Source: an uncultured Cellulophaga sp.
GTDB lineage: Bacteria; Bacteroidota; Bacteroidia; Flavobacteriales; Flavobacteriaceae
Direction: 5' to 3'
Assembly (NCBI GenBank): GCA_947491225.1
Contig: CANLIE010000017.1
Location: 1 to 60,715, forward strand
Length of the DNA: 60,715 bases
The notes under the pieces: model-generated
Databases searched by the model: none
Told to the model about the DNA's origin: nothing
The model's input: only the letters and a program-made list of their open reading frames with translations
Shown: one piece after another, positions 53,126 through 60,715 of the stretch
How the letters are laid out: each line of letters opens with the position of its first letter
Position numbering within the stretch: position 1 is the first letter of the stretch
Program-made: the position numbers and the translations under genes

Positions 53126-53137
53126 TAAATCAAATTT

Positions 53138-55381
53138 ATGATTCCAAAAGTTTTTAAAGAGGTCATAGACCTAGGTGACGGTAGAGAAATTTCTATTGAA
53201 ACTGGAAAATTAGCAAAACAAGCACATGGTAGCGTTGTTGTGCAATCTGGAAAATGTATGCTGTTATGTACGGTAGTTTCCAATTATCAACAAAGTGATG
53301 TAGACTTTCTCCCTCTAACAGTAGATTATAGAGAAAAATTTGCAGCTGCAGGTCGTTACCCAGGTGGTTTCTTTAAAAGAGAGGCTAGACCAAGTGACGG
53401 AGAAGTATTAACAATGCGTTTAGTAGATCGCGTTTTACGTCCGTTATTTCCAAAAGATTATCATGCAGAAACACAGGTAATGATTCAGTTAATGTCTCAT
53501 GATGATGATGTAATGCCAGATGCTATGGCAGGTTTGGCAGCTTCCGCAGCTATTCAATTATCCGATATCCCATTTGAAACGCCTATTTCCGAAGTTAGAG
53601 TTGGTCGTATAAATGGTAAGTTTATTATTAATCCTTCCTTTTCGCAATTAAATGAATGCGATATTGATATGGTCATTGGCGCAAGTGCCGATTCTGTAAT
53701 GATGGTTGAAGGTGAAATGGACGAGATTTCTGAAGAAGAAATGACTGAAGCTATCAAGTTTGCACACGAAGCTATTAAAGTACAATGTGCAGCTCAAGTA
53801 AAATTAGCGGAAGCATTTGGCAAAAAAGAAACTCGTGAGTATGAACCAGAAAGAGAAGATGAAGATTTAGCAAAGAAAATTCACAATATGGCATACGACA
53901 AAGTGTATGCTGTAGCTAAAGCAGGATCTTCTAAACATGAAAGAGGTACTGCATTTGCAGAAATTAAAGAAGAAATTTTGGCTTCTTTTACCGAAGAAGA
54001 ATTAGAAGACTATGGCAGTCTAATTTCGAAATATTATAGTAAAGCAGAAAAGACAGCGGTTCGTGATTTAACCTTAAATGAGGGATTACGATTAGACGGT
54101 CGTAAAACTACAGATATTAGACCCATTTGGTGTGAAGTAGACTATTTACCATCAACTCATGGTTCTTCTATATTTACTCGTGGAGAAACCCAAGCATTAG
54201 CCACAGTAACTTTAGGAACTTCTAGAGAAGCCAACCAAATAGATATGCCATCTTTTGAAGGTGAAGAACGTTTCTATTTACACTATAACTTCCCTCCCTT
54301 TTCTACAGGAGAAGCTAGACCAATTCGCGGAACATCACGTAGAGAAGTAGGACATGGCAACTTAGCACAACGTGCCCTAAAAGGTATGGTTCCAGAAGAT
54401 TGTCCTTATACGGTTCGTATCGTTTCTGAAGTATTAGAATCTAATGGTTCATCTTCTATGGCTACAGTATGTGCTGGTACTATGGCACTTATGGATGCTG
54501 GTGTTCAAATGAAAAAGCCTGTTTCTGGTATCGCTATGGGATTGATTACAGATGTTGATTCTGGAAAGTATGCCGTACTATCTGATATTTTAGGTGACGA
54601 AGATCACTTAGGCGATATGGATTTTAAAGTAACGGGTACTACCAATGGTATTACAGCTTGTCAAATGGACATAAAAGTAAAAGGATTAAGTTACGAGATT
54701 TTAGTAAATGCTTTAAAACAAGCGCGTGACGGTCGCTTACATATTTTAGAGAAATTGACTGATACCATTGCTAAACCAAATGCTAGTGTTAAAGATCATG
54801 CACCTACTATGGTTACAAGGCGTATTCCTAACGAATTTATTGGAGCTTTAATTGGTCCTGGAGGTAAAGTAATTCAAGAATTACAAAAAGAAACTGATAC
54901 CACTATAGTCATTAATGAAGATCCTGTTACTGAAGAAGGTATTGTTGAAGTTTTAGGTGTTGGCAGAAATGGTATTGATGCTGTTTTAGCGAAAATAGAT
55001 TCTTTACTCTTTAAACCAGAAGTTGGAAGCGTTTATGAAGTAAAAGTAATTAAGATGCTAGACTTTGGTGCTGTAGTAGAATATATGGATGCTCCAGGAA
55101 ACGAAGTTTTATTACATGTAAGTGAATTAGCTTGGGAACGTACAGAAAATGTTTCTGATGTTGTGAATATGGGAGATGTTTTTGATGTGAAATATTTTGG
55201 ACAAGATCCAAGAACTCGTAAAGAGAAAGTATCTCGTAAAGCCATTTTACCAAAACCCGAAGGTTATGTAGAAAGAGCTCCAAGAGAAAATAAAGGGCGT
55301 GACAACAAAGGCAGAGATAATCGTGGTCGTGACAATCGTCGAGATGATCGTAAACCAAGAGAAAACAAAAAAGAAGATTAA
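53138..55381 (+). CDS. pnp: Polyribonucleotide nucleotidyltransferase (PNPase)
   Basis: The 747-aa enzyme degrades RNA phosphorolytically from the 3' end. Two RNase PH domains (about 1-230 and 315-550; the second with [18 protein letters not shown] near 485) are joined by a helical domain. KH ([20 protein letters not shown] near 570) and S1 ([20 protein letters not shown] near 630) domains follow. The last 35 residues are a basic tail of [13 protein letters not shown] type repeats, absent from E. coli PNPase (711 aa), that may add RNA or protein binding. Confidence 0.97.
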   Translation: MIPKVFKEVIDLGDGREISIETGKLAKQAHGSVVVQSGKCMLLCTVVSNYQQSDVDFLPLTVDYREKFAAAGRYPGGFFKREARPSDGEVLTMRLVDRVLRPLFPKDYHAETQVMIQLMSHDDDVMPDAMAGLAASAAIQLSDIPFETPISEVRVGRINGKFIINPSFSQLNECDIDMVIGASADSVMMVEGEMDEISEEEMTEAIKFAHEAIKVQCAAQVKLAEAFGKKETREYEPEREDEDLAKKIHNMAYDKVYAVAKAGSSKHERGTAFAEIKEEILASFTEEELEDYGSLISKYYSKAEKTAVRDLTLNEGLRLDGRKTTDIRPIWCEVDYLPSTHGSSIFTRGETQALATVTLGTSREANQIDMPSFEGEERFYLHYNFPPFSTGEARPIRGTSRREVGHGNLAQRALKGMVPEDCPYTVRIVSEVLESNGSSSMATVCAGTMALMDAGVQMKKPVSGIAMGLITDVDSGKYAVLSDILGDEDHLGDMDFKVTGTTNGITACQMDIKVKGLSYEILVNALKQARDGRLHILEKLTDTIAKPNASVKDHAPTMVTRRIPNEFIGALIGPGGKVIQELQKETDTTIVINEDPVTEEGIVEVLGVGRNGIDAVLAKIDSLLFKPEVGSVYEVKVIKMLDFGAVVEYMDAPGNEVLLHVSELAWERTENVSDVVNMGDVFDVKYFGQDPRTRKEKVSRKAILPKPEGYVERAPRENKGRDNKGRDNRGRDNRRDDRKPRENKKED

Positions 55382-55404
55382 ATTTTAATTTTTCTTAAAA
55401 ATAA

Positions 55405-55437
55405 AAAAGCTCAACAATTTAATTTTGTTGGGCTTTT
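55405..55437 (+). terminator. Intrinsic terminator of pnp
   Basis: AAAGCTCAACAA and TTGTTGGGCTTT pair with one G-T, followed by Ts. Confidence 0.9.
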
Positions 55438-55490
55438 TCTATATTACATAAAATTCTTAAGCACAAAATGCTAAGTCATTATTTTAACTC

Positions 55491-55669
55491 GCTTTATGCA
55501 GTAGAAAACCTATTACATCATGTAGTTACTGCAAATATAGACACTTTTCTTCGTTTTTTAATTTAACCGCAGCCCCTTAAACTCAGGGTAAATCGCTATG
55601 CTAAAAATAAGAAAATAACCGTATTTATGGCATCCTCTAGGTTCATTAAGAAATTCTACTGCATAAAGC
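55491..55669. mobile_element. MITE-like element, copy 1
   Basis: A 179-bp AT-rich non-coding segment is bounded by 16-bp perfect inverted repeats: GCTTTATGCAGTAGAA at 55491-55506 and TTCTACTGCATAAAGC at 55654-55669. A related copy lies at 60103-60273 with the same internal order (TGCAAATATAGAC, TTTTTTAATT, AAGAAAATGACTGTATTTATG-like). No ORF and no clear target duplication are seen. It fits a miniature inverted-repeat element moved by a transposase encoded elsewhere. Confidence 0.7.
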
Positions 55670-55861
55670 AGGTTTAAACAATATTTTTCTGCTCACTATA
55701 AGTACTAGCTCACTACTCTTTTATACTATATGTACTAGTTTTTAATGCTTCTGCTAAATACCCAAGAAATTAACAAACTTAGTTACATAGAAATTCTAGG
55801 AGAAACTAATATCTACTAAAAGACACGTGCACTCCTCTATTAAGCAACCAAAAGAGATTTT

Positions 55862-56259
55862 GATTTAGGAATTCACAGAGATAATAAGGTTAATTATTAT
55901 GAATACTTACTATCTAACGGAATTACGCCAATTACAAATGATGTTGCTGTTCCTGTAACAATGCGCCTATGTTTTATGACAATGAAGAACTATCATCCTA
56001 TTTGGTAGCAGAGTTAACAGGTACAGACAGACTTATTATTTTATCTGATACATATATACACTAGCATCCTGACAAGAAAAGCTTTAAAAAATTAGCGAAG
56101 TTACACGTAACCAAAATATAGAACAATATGTAAAACCAGTGGTAAAATGAAGGCAAAGGACAAGCCACTAAGGCTTCCAAACTAAAAATAGTAAAGAGCA
56201 CCACTAAAAAAGGTCCCTCTACCTACATAGCAAATGGTAAAATAAAATATTATTGTTGA
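55862..56259 (+). pseudogene. proB: Decayed glutamate 5-kinase gene
   Basis: Three frames hold consecutive parts of a ProB-like protein. 55862-55960 gives RDNKVNYYEYLLSNGITPI. 55969-56064 gives MFYDNEELSSYLVAELTGTD and then RLIILSDTYIH before a stop. From 56088 comes KISEVTRNQNIEQYVKP, and from 56146 NEGKGQATKASKLKIVKSTT, then PSTYIANGK. These follow the order of the conserved ProB blocks (VIPIINEND, FTDNDELSGLIA, RLIILSDIDG, EQYI, GRGGM, TVYIANG). The nucleotide-binding start is missing. Several frameshifts and stops make it non-functional. No proA is adjacent. Confidence 0.7.
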
Positions 56260-56439
56260 CATTATTGATTATACATTCTATCATTTATATGAAATTCTTA
56301 ATTCCTTAACAATATTATAAAATTTTAAATCTAAAGACCTGATTTTTCTTAAGATATTCATAAATAAAAAAATTTAAAAATCTAAAATGGCATTCCTTTC
56401 GTAAAACTAACAGAGAACAGAGTTAAAAACTATAAAATT

Positions 56440-57873
56440 ATGAATACTATACCTATGCTATTAAAAACTTCATATCAAAAGACTGCAACAGTTTTTCAGG
56501 ATTTTAAAACGTATGTAGACCAAAAAGTAAGCCCCTCTAAAGAAAATAACTCTTTAGCCATATTAGTTTTAGTTGCCACATTTTTATTGCTACTAGGTTC
56601 CATATACTATATAGTAGCTTTTCAAAATGATTTTGTTAAGTTTAACCAAAACAGAACAGAGTCTACTTTTGGTTTAATTTTTATGATTATTGCAACTACT
56701 CTACTAGCATTTAAAGTTGTTTTTTTTCTTTTTTTACTTTATAGATATTTTAAATACAAACCTATAACATCTGTTTCTGATGATAAATTACCAAAAGTTA
56801 CTGTTATTGTGCCTGCATATAATGAAGGGAGACAAGTATATGATACTTTAGTTAGTTTAATAAATAGTGATTTTCCTAAAGAAAAACTACAATTAATATC
56901 TATTGATGATGGTAGTGCAGATGACACTTGGGACTGGATGAAAAAAGCAAAACAAAGCTTAGGAGAAAGTGTAGAAATTTACCAACAGCCAGAAAACAAA
57001 GGAAAAAGACACGCACTATATCGTGGTTTTAATTTAGGTACAGGAGATGTTTTTGTTACTGTAGATAGCGATTCCATTGTAGATGCAGATACATTACGTA
57101 ATTTAGTAAGTCCGTTTGTTGTTAATGAAAAGGTTGGTGCTGTTGCTGGTAATATTAGGGTTTTAAACAAGGCAAAAGCATTAATACCTAAAATGTTAGA
57201 TGTTAGTTTTGTTTTAAGTTTTGAGTTTGTTCGTTCAGCAGAAAGCACATTAAATTCAGTTTTATGTACTCCAGGAGCCCTAGCAGCTTACCGTAGTTCT
57301 GCTGTATTTAAAGTATTACCAAAATGGATAAACCAAACCTTTATGGGTAAACCATCTGATATTGGCGAAGATAGAGCTATGACTAATATGATATTAAAAG
57401 AAGGCAACCACGTACTTTTTCAAAGAAATGCAAATGCATATACTAACGTGCCAGAAAAATACAAAGGTCTATACAAAATGTTTATTAGATGGGGAAGAAG
57501 TAATGTTCGTGAAAACATAGAAATGGCTAAATATGTATTTACAAATTTTAGAAAAGAGTCTAAAGCTGGTTCTAGACTTTTATTTATAAATCAATCTATA
57601 AAAATAATAATGAGCTACCCATTTTTAATATTCATATTATTTTTTGTAGCTACACACCCATTATTATTTTTATCATCAACACTTTTTAGTATTTTAATAT
57701 TAAGTACATTTTCAGTGATATTTTATTCTAACAAGTATAAGCCACAAGAGTCATTATGGGCGTACACTTATAGCATATTATATACATTTGGTTTATTCTG
57801 GATTACTCCTTACGCTATAGCAACCGCAAGTAGAAGAGGATGGTTAACTCGTGGGCCAGTAAAAAATAAATGA
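56440..57873 (+). CDS. Membrane GT2 glycosyltransferase (hyaluronan synthase-like)
   Basis: The 477-aa processive-type enzyme has two N-terminal membrane helices (about 40-62 and 75-103), then a GT-A domain: VTVIVPAYNEGRQVYDTL near 118, SIDDGSADDTWDW near 150, the DxD in VTVDSDSIVD near 210, and GEDRAMTNMIL near 310. IRWGRSN near 350 replaces the QxxRW of cellulose and hyaluronan synthases. Three or four C-terminal helices follow. It probably builds an exported polysaccharide; the sugar is unknown. No partner genes are adjacent. Confidence 0.88.
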   Translation: MNTIPMLLKTSYQKTATVFQDFKTYVDQKVSPSKENNSLAILVLVATFLLLLGSIYYIVAFQNDFVKFNQNRTESTFGLIFMIIATTLLAFKVVFFLFLLYRYFKYKPITSVSDDKLPKVTVIVPAYNEGRQVYDTLVSLINSDFPKEKLQLISIDDGSADDTWDWMKKAKQSLGESVEIYQQPENKGKRHALYRGFNLGTGDVFVTVDSDSIVDADTLRNLVSPFVVNEKVGAVAGNIRVLNKAKALIPKMLDVSFVLSFEFVRSAESTLNSVLCTPGALAAYRSSAVFKVLPKWINQTFMGKPSDIGEDRAMTNMILKEGNHVLFQRNANAYTNVPEKYKGLYKMFIRWGRSNVRENIEMAKYVFTNFRKESKAGSRLLFINQSIKIIMSYPFLIFILFFVATHPLLFLSSTLFSILILSTFSVIFYSNKYKPQESLWAYTYSILYTFGLFWITPYAIATASRRGWLTRGPVKNK

Positions 57874-57893
57874 TCCAACATACGTCTAAAATT

Positions 57894-57927
57894 AAAGTAG
57901 ATATATAATTTATGTCTACTTTTTTTA
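57894..57927 (+). terminator. Intrinsic terminator after the GT2 gene
   Basis: AAAGTAGATATA and TATGTCTACTTT pair with one G-T, followed by Ts. Confidence 0.8.
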
Positions 57928-58106
57928 TACCTAATAATGACATAGTTAAATAAAAATATTACCTCTTTAAGGTTAAAGACTTTATTTTGACTGAAAAATA
58001 ATAAGAAAAAAATTAATTTAACATTAATAAAATGTAACATTTCTTGTTTTCCTTCGTATAACTATATGCAGCCATTTGGTTGTGCCCAATTTAGAAAGAA
58101 AATTAA

Positions 58107-58970
58107 ATGAGACAGCTTAAAATCACAAAACAGGTTACCAATAGGGAAACTGCATCGTTAGACAAATATTTACAAGAAATTGGTAAGGTTGATTTAATTA
58201 CTGCTGATGAAGAAGTAGAGTTAGCACAACGAATTAAAGCAGGAGATCAAATAGCCTTAGAAAAATTAACAAAAGCCAACCTTAGATTTGTGGTTTCTGT
58301 TGCTAAACAATATCAAAACCAAGGTCTTACGTTACCAGATTTAATTAACGAAGGTAACTTAGGTTTAATTAAAGCTGCACAACGTTTTGATGAAACTCGT
58401 GGATTTAAATTTATATCTTATGCTGTATGGTGGATTCGTCAATCTATATTACAAGCATTGGCTGAACAATCCCGTATTGTGCGTTTACCATTAAACAAAA
58501 TTGGATCTATCAATAAAATAAACAAGACTTTTGCTTTTCTAGAACAAGCGCATGAACGTAAACCATCAGCAGAAGAAATTGCAAAAGAATTAGATATGAC
58601 CATTGAAGATGTAAAACAGTCTTTAAAAAATTCTGGTCGTCACGTATCTATGGATGCTCCTTTAATTGATGGTGAAGACTCTAATCTATACGACGTTTTA
58701 AGAAGTGGTGAATCTCCTAATCCTGATAGAGAGTTATTAATAGAATCTCTACGTACAGAAATAGAACGAGCCCTAGAAACGTTAACTCCAAGAGAAGCAG
58801 ACGTAATACGTTTATATTTTGGTTTAGCAGAACAACACTCTATGACTTTAGAAGAGATTGGGGAAACTTTTGACCTAACAAGAGAAAGAGTAAGACAAAT
58901 AAAAGAAAAAGCTATTAGAAGACTTAAACACACTTCTAGAAGTAAAATACTAAAAACATATCTTGGATAA
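58107..58970 (+). CDS. rpoD: Primary RNA polymerase sigma factor RpoD/SigA
   Basis: The 287-aa factor lacks region 1.1 and is the short form typical of Bacteroidota. Region 1.2 is [20 protein letters not shown]. Region 2 includes [20 protein letters not shown] and [17 protein letters not shown]. Region 3 contains [18 protein letters not shown]. Region 4 holds [20 protein letters not shown]. It should direct transcription from the TAnnTTTG promoters seen through the window. It stands alone, with hairpins downstream. Confidence 0.97.
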   Translation: MRQLKITKQVTNRETASLDKYLQEIGKVDLITADEEVELAQRIKAGDQIALEKLTKANLRFVVSVAKQYQNQGLTLPDLINEGNLGLIKAAQRFDETRGFKFISYAVWWIRQSILQALAEQSRIVRLPLNKIGSINKINKTFAFLEQAHERKPSAEEIAKELDMTIEDVKQSLKNSGRHVSMDAPLIDGEDSNLYDVLRSGESPNPDRELLIESLRTEIERALETLTPREADVIRLYFGLAEQHSMTLEEIGETFDLTRERVRQIKEKAIRRLKHTSRSKILKTYLG

Positions 58971-59063
58971 CCCTAACGGTTTAGAGTACAAAACAATTTA
59001 ATTATTTATATAAAAAGAGTAGTTGTATTTTTAATATAAAAATTGTATTTTGTAGACTGTAAC

Positions 59064-59130
59064 AACAGTTTATCATGACTGTTCGTTTTTTGATTGATGA
59101 ATGAACTCCGGCTGATTACCGGAGTTTTTT
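59064..59130 (+). terminator. Double terminator downstream of rpoD
   Basis: AACAGT/ACTGTT at 59064-59083 is followed by CGTTTTTT, and AACTCCGG/CCGGAGTT at 59104-59126 by TTTTTT. The first could also belong to a small RNA, because TATTTTG, one base short of a -7 box, lies just upstream at 59047. Confidence 0.8.
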
Positions 59131-60102
59131 ATTTCATAGAATTACTTCTTTCTTTTAAGCTGTTTTTTCAACTCATTATTATTTTACAACCTGAGTTTTT
59201 CTATTTTAAATTAGGTGTTTGATCTGAAAAGCTATTATAAAAAGGTAAGTTTTAATATAAACTAATTTGTTGTGATTGCCTTTATATGCCTAAGCATTAA
59301 ACTGAATAGTTGACCAATGGATATTTCAATCATTTTTTGATTAATTCATTGATAAAACAAAGCAGTATAGGGATCGTCTTTTCTTTTAGAATTATACTTT
59401 TTACAAATTTTAGGTCTACAAATTCTCTTTCACAAAAAAGGTCTTCTATGTCATATCTATATATCCTCTATCATCATAAAATGCTCCCTACAGTGATAAA
59501 TTGTTATGTATTCTCTAAAGGGTTTATGAATCGTATTCTACCTTCAACTAAGTATATTATTACATAAATTCTACATCAGTTGTGATAATCAATTGTATTT
59601 TACTACATAGATGTATTCTCATGTAAAGGCATTATCCCTTTATATTTTTCTCCTGTAATAATTTACACTTATTAATACAGATGTTGTGAAAAACTTTAAT
59701 TGGTAAAGAGTCAATCATATATTCTATCTAACAACGTAAGTACTTAAAAAAAACCAATGCATAAAATAGAAATAGCAATGATTCTTTGAGCTTATGTAAG
59801 TGTAAGGTAAAACATTTTTGTTAATAGTCTTTTAAAAAAATGGATCTTCATTATAGAATAAAGCTAAGGTTTGATTTGTTTTGAAAATAAAATACAGAAA
59901 TTATAGTAGTAGTCATTTATTACAAAATAAATTGATATAATAAAATTTGCAGCTTGAATTTACTGGTAAATAAAATTAAAACTTATTTGTTTCACTGAAA
60001 AAAAAATTAAGTATAGTAGGACTACAGTTTATTTTTATTCTAATAACGAAGTGAAAAAAGAACATTTTATTACGGTAAATTCAAATTGTAAATGATATAA
60101 CT
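59131..60102. other. Gene-poor AT-rich stretch
   Basis: I see no credible gene here. The longest frame (59310-59567) begins with TTG, lacks a domain and has unusual composition. There is no GC-rich patch that would suggest a tRNA or structured RNA. The stretch separates rpoD from the rRNA operon. Confidence 0.6.
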
Positions 60103-60273
60103 CATTTTATGCAGTAGAAAATCTATTACATTTTGAAACTAATGCAAATATAGACGCTTTGCTTCATTTTTTAATTAACTATATCCCTTCACATACAGCT
60201 CTACACTAAAATTAAGAAAATGACTGTATTTATGATATACCTAAGCTTCATTACGAAATTATACTGCATAATG
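60103..60273. mobile_element. MITE-like element, copy 2
   Basis: A 171-bp segment is bounded by imperfect inverted ends, CATTTTATGCAGTAGAA and TTATACTGCATAATG. It aligns throughout with copy 1 (AAATCTATTACAT, TGCAAATATAGACGC, AAGAAAATGACTGTATTTAT). It is more degenerate at its ends and so probably older. It lies 130 bp beyond the rRNA operon terminator. Confidence 0.65.
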
Positions 60274-60403
60274 CAGTTATAACTTTCTCTTGGATTATTT
60301 TGTTTTCTTTTTTTTAAATTCGATAATCAAAAATAATGAACTTAGCTCCTCATTCTTGTTTGTAATTCTTTTTTTATACTAGGCTATTCTAAATTCTATG
60401 TCA

Positions 60404-60437
60404 TAAAAAAAGCCCTTATCTTATAGATAAGGGCTTT
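60404..60437 (-). terminator. Terminator of the rRNA operon
   Basis: AAAGCCCTTATC and GATAAGGGCTTT form a 12-bp perfect stem with a 5-base loop, followed by Ts on the minus strand, just past the 5S gene. Confidence 0.93.
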
Positions 60438-60442
60438 AGAAA

Positions 60443-60552
60443 AAAGGCAGCGGCCTACTCTCCCACCTAGTGGCAGTACCATCGGCGCAGATGGGCTTAA
60501 CTTCCCTGTTCGGAATGGAAAGGGGTGAGCCCCATCGCCATAGCCACCTTAA
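60443..60552 (-). rRNA. rrf: 5S ribosomal RNA
   Basis: Read on the minus strand it begins AAGGTGGCTATGGCGATGGG and contains CATTCCGAACAGGGAAGTTA, GCCGATGGTACTGCC and GGGAGAGTAGGCCGCTGCC, the classic 5S landmarks. Its ends pair (AAGG with CCTT). At about 108 bases the length is normal. Ends may be off by a few bases. Confidence 0.97.
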
Positions 60553-60715
60553 ATTTTTGATGTCCTTTAGTTTTTTAACTAAAGAATACCATAGTTTTCA
60601 CTACAAATATCTTTGACATAAATGGGACAGTGCGCGCCCTTGGTAAGGGCGCACGAAGAATATAAATACTATAGTGTACTTTGCGCAAGAGGCAGTACGT
60701 GCAAGTCTACGGACA
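60553..60715 (-). other. 23S-5S spacer and probable 3' tip of 23S rRNA
   Basis: The spacer contains a GC-rich hairpin (GTGCGCCCTT, loop ACC, AAGGGCGCGCAC on the minus strand, at 60630-60654) and a TTTAGTTAAAAAACTAAA dyad near 60568, likely rRNA processing stems. The last 20 bases (TCCGTAGACTTGCACGTAC on the minus strand) resemble the CCGTAAGCTTATGTAC end of flavobacterial 23S rRNA as I remember it. The exact 23S boundary is not certain. Confidence 0.4.

Noticed and set aside
59310-59567. 85-aa frame in the gene-poor region
   Set aside because: It starts with TTG, has no promoter box and no protein-like pattern.
60630-60654. tRNA in the 23S-5S spacer
   Set aside because: The GC-rich hairpin is a single stem without D, anticodon and T arms or a CCA-ready acceptor.

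Overview
The window is chromosomal DNA from a low-GC, probably marine member of the Flavobacteriaceae (Bacteroidota). The evidence is a 287-residue primary sigma factor of the Bacteroidota type, many TAnnTTTG -7 promoter boxes instead of TATAAT, little Shine-Dalgarno sequence, type IX secretion parts (PorT, the plug protein, a type B CTD cargo), a complete sodium-pumping NADH:quinone reductase operon, and several protein families largely confined to flavobacteria (DUF6702, DUF6747, DUF3667).

Layout. 1-5.0 kb (minus): a type VI secretion tip module with VgrG, an unrecognised 310-aa protein, a DUF4280/PAAR-like protein whose C-terminus resembles polymorphic toxin type 23, and the first 15 codons of a signal-peptide gene 2 bp downstream that may be the immunity gene. 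5.5-7.6 kb: a lipoprotein, an O-methyltransferase, repeats and TatA. 7.7-13.0 kb (minus): an M1 metallopeptidase, a DUF6702 protein and a family of CarboxypepD_reg-like paralogues with a near-identical duplicated 3' part and a relic 5' end. 13.2-20.5 kb: dipeptidase E, a 913-aa secreted protein with 336-bp internal repeats, a T9SS type B cargo, a GNAT enzyme, a Tat-exported VanY-like carboxypeptidase, an M48 protease and a 55-aa DUF6747 gene. 20.6-26.8 kb: three small periplasmic ankyrin proteins, gpmI, map, a TTG-start methyltransferase, ApbE and a small conserved protein. 27.0-33.1 kb (minus): nqrABCDEF. 33.2-42.1 kb: T9SS plug, apaG, P5C dehydrogenase, rsmG, a fatty acid desaturase, an aminotransferase and a DUF3667 protein. 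42.4-45.3 kb: trkA-trkH. 45.8-55.4 kb: menG/ubiE, porT, an rRNA/tRNA methyltransferase, a BamA-like lipoprotein, fbaA, accD, rpsO and pnp. 55.4-60.7 kb: a gene-poor stretch with two copies of a MITE-like element, a decayed proB, a GT2 glycosyltransferase and rpoD, ending in a minus-strand rRNA operon (5S, and probably the 3' tip of 23S).

Functional links. ApbE attaches FMN to NqrB and NqrC and lies next to the nqr operon. TatA serves RR-signal proteins such as the VanY-like enzyme here. PorT and the plug protein are parts of the T9SS that would export the type B CTD protein. RpoD is the factor expected to read the TAnnTTTG promoters.

Most of the window is housekeeping sequence. The least explained parts are the T6SS effector module, the intergenic repeat families, the relic genes, the very short leaders behind several -7 boxes, and residue losses in AccD and NqrB. 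No wholly new multi-gene system is evident. The T6SS module at the left edge is the best candidate, and it is cut by the window.
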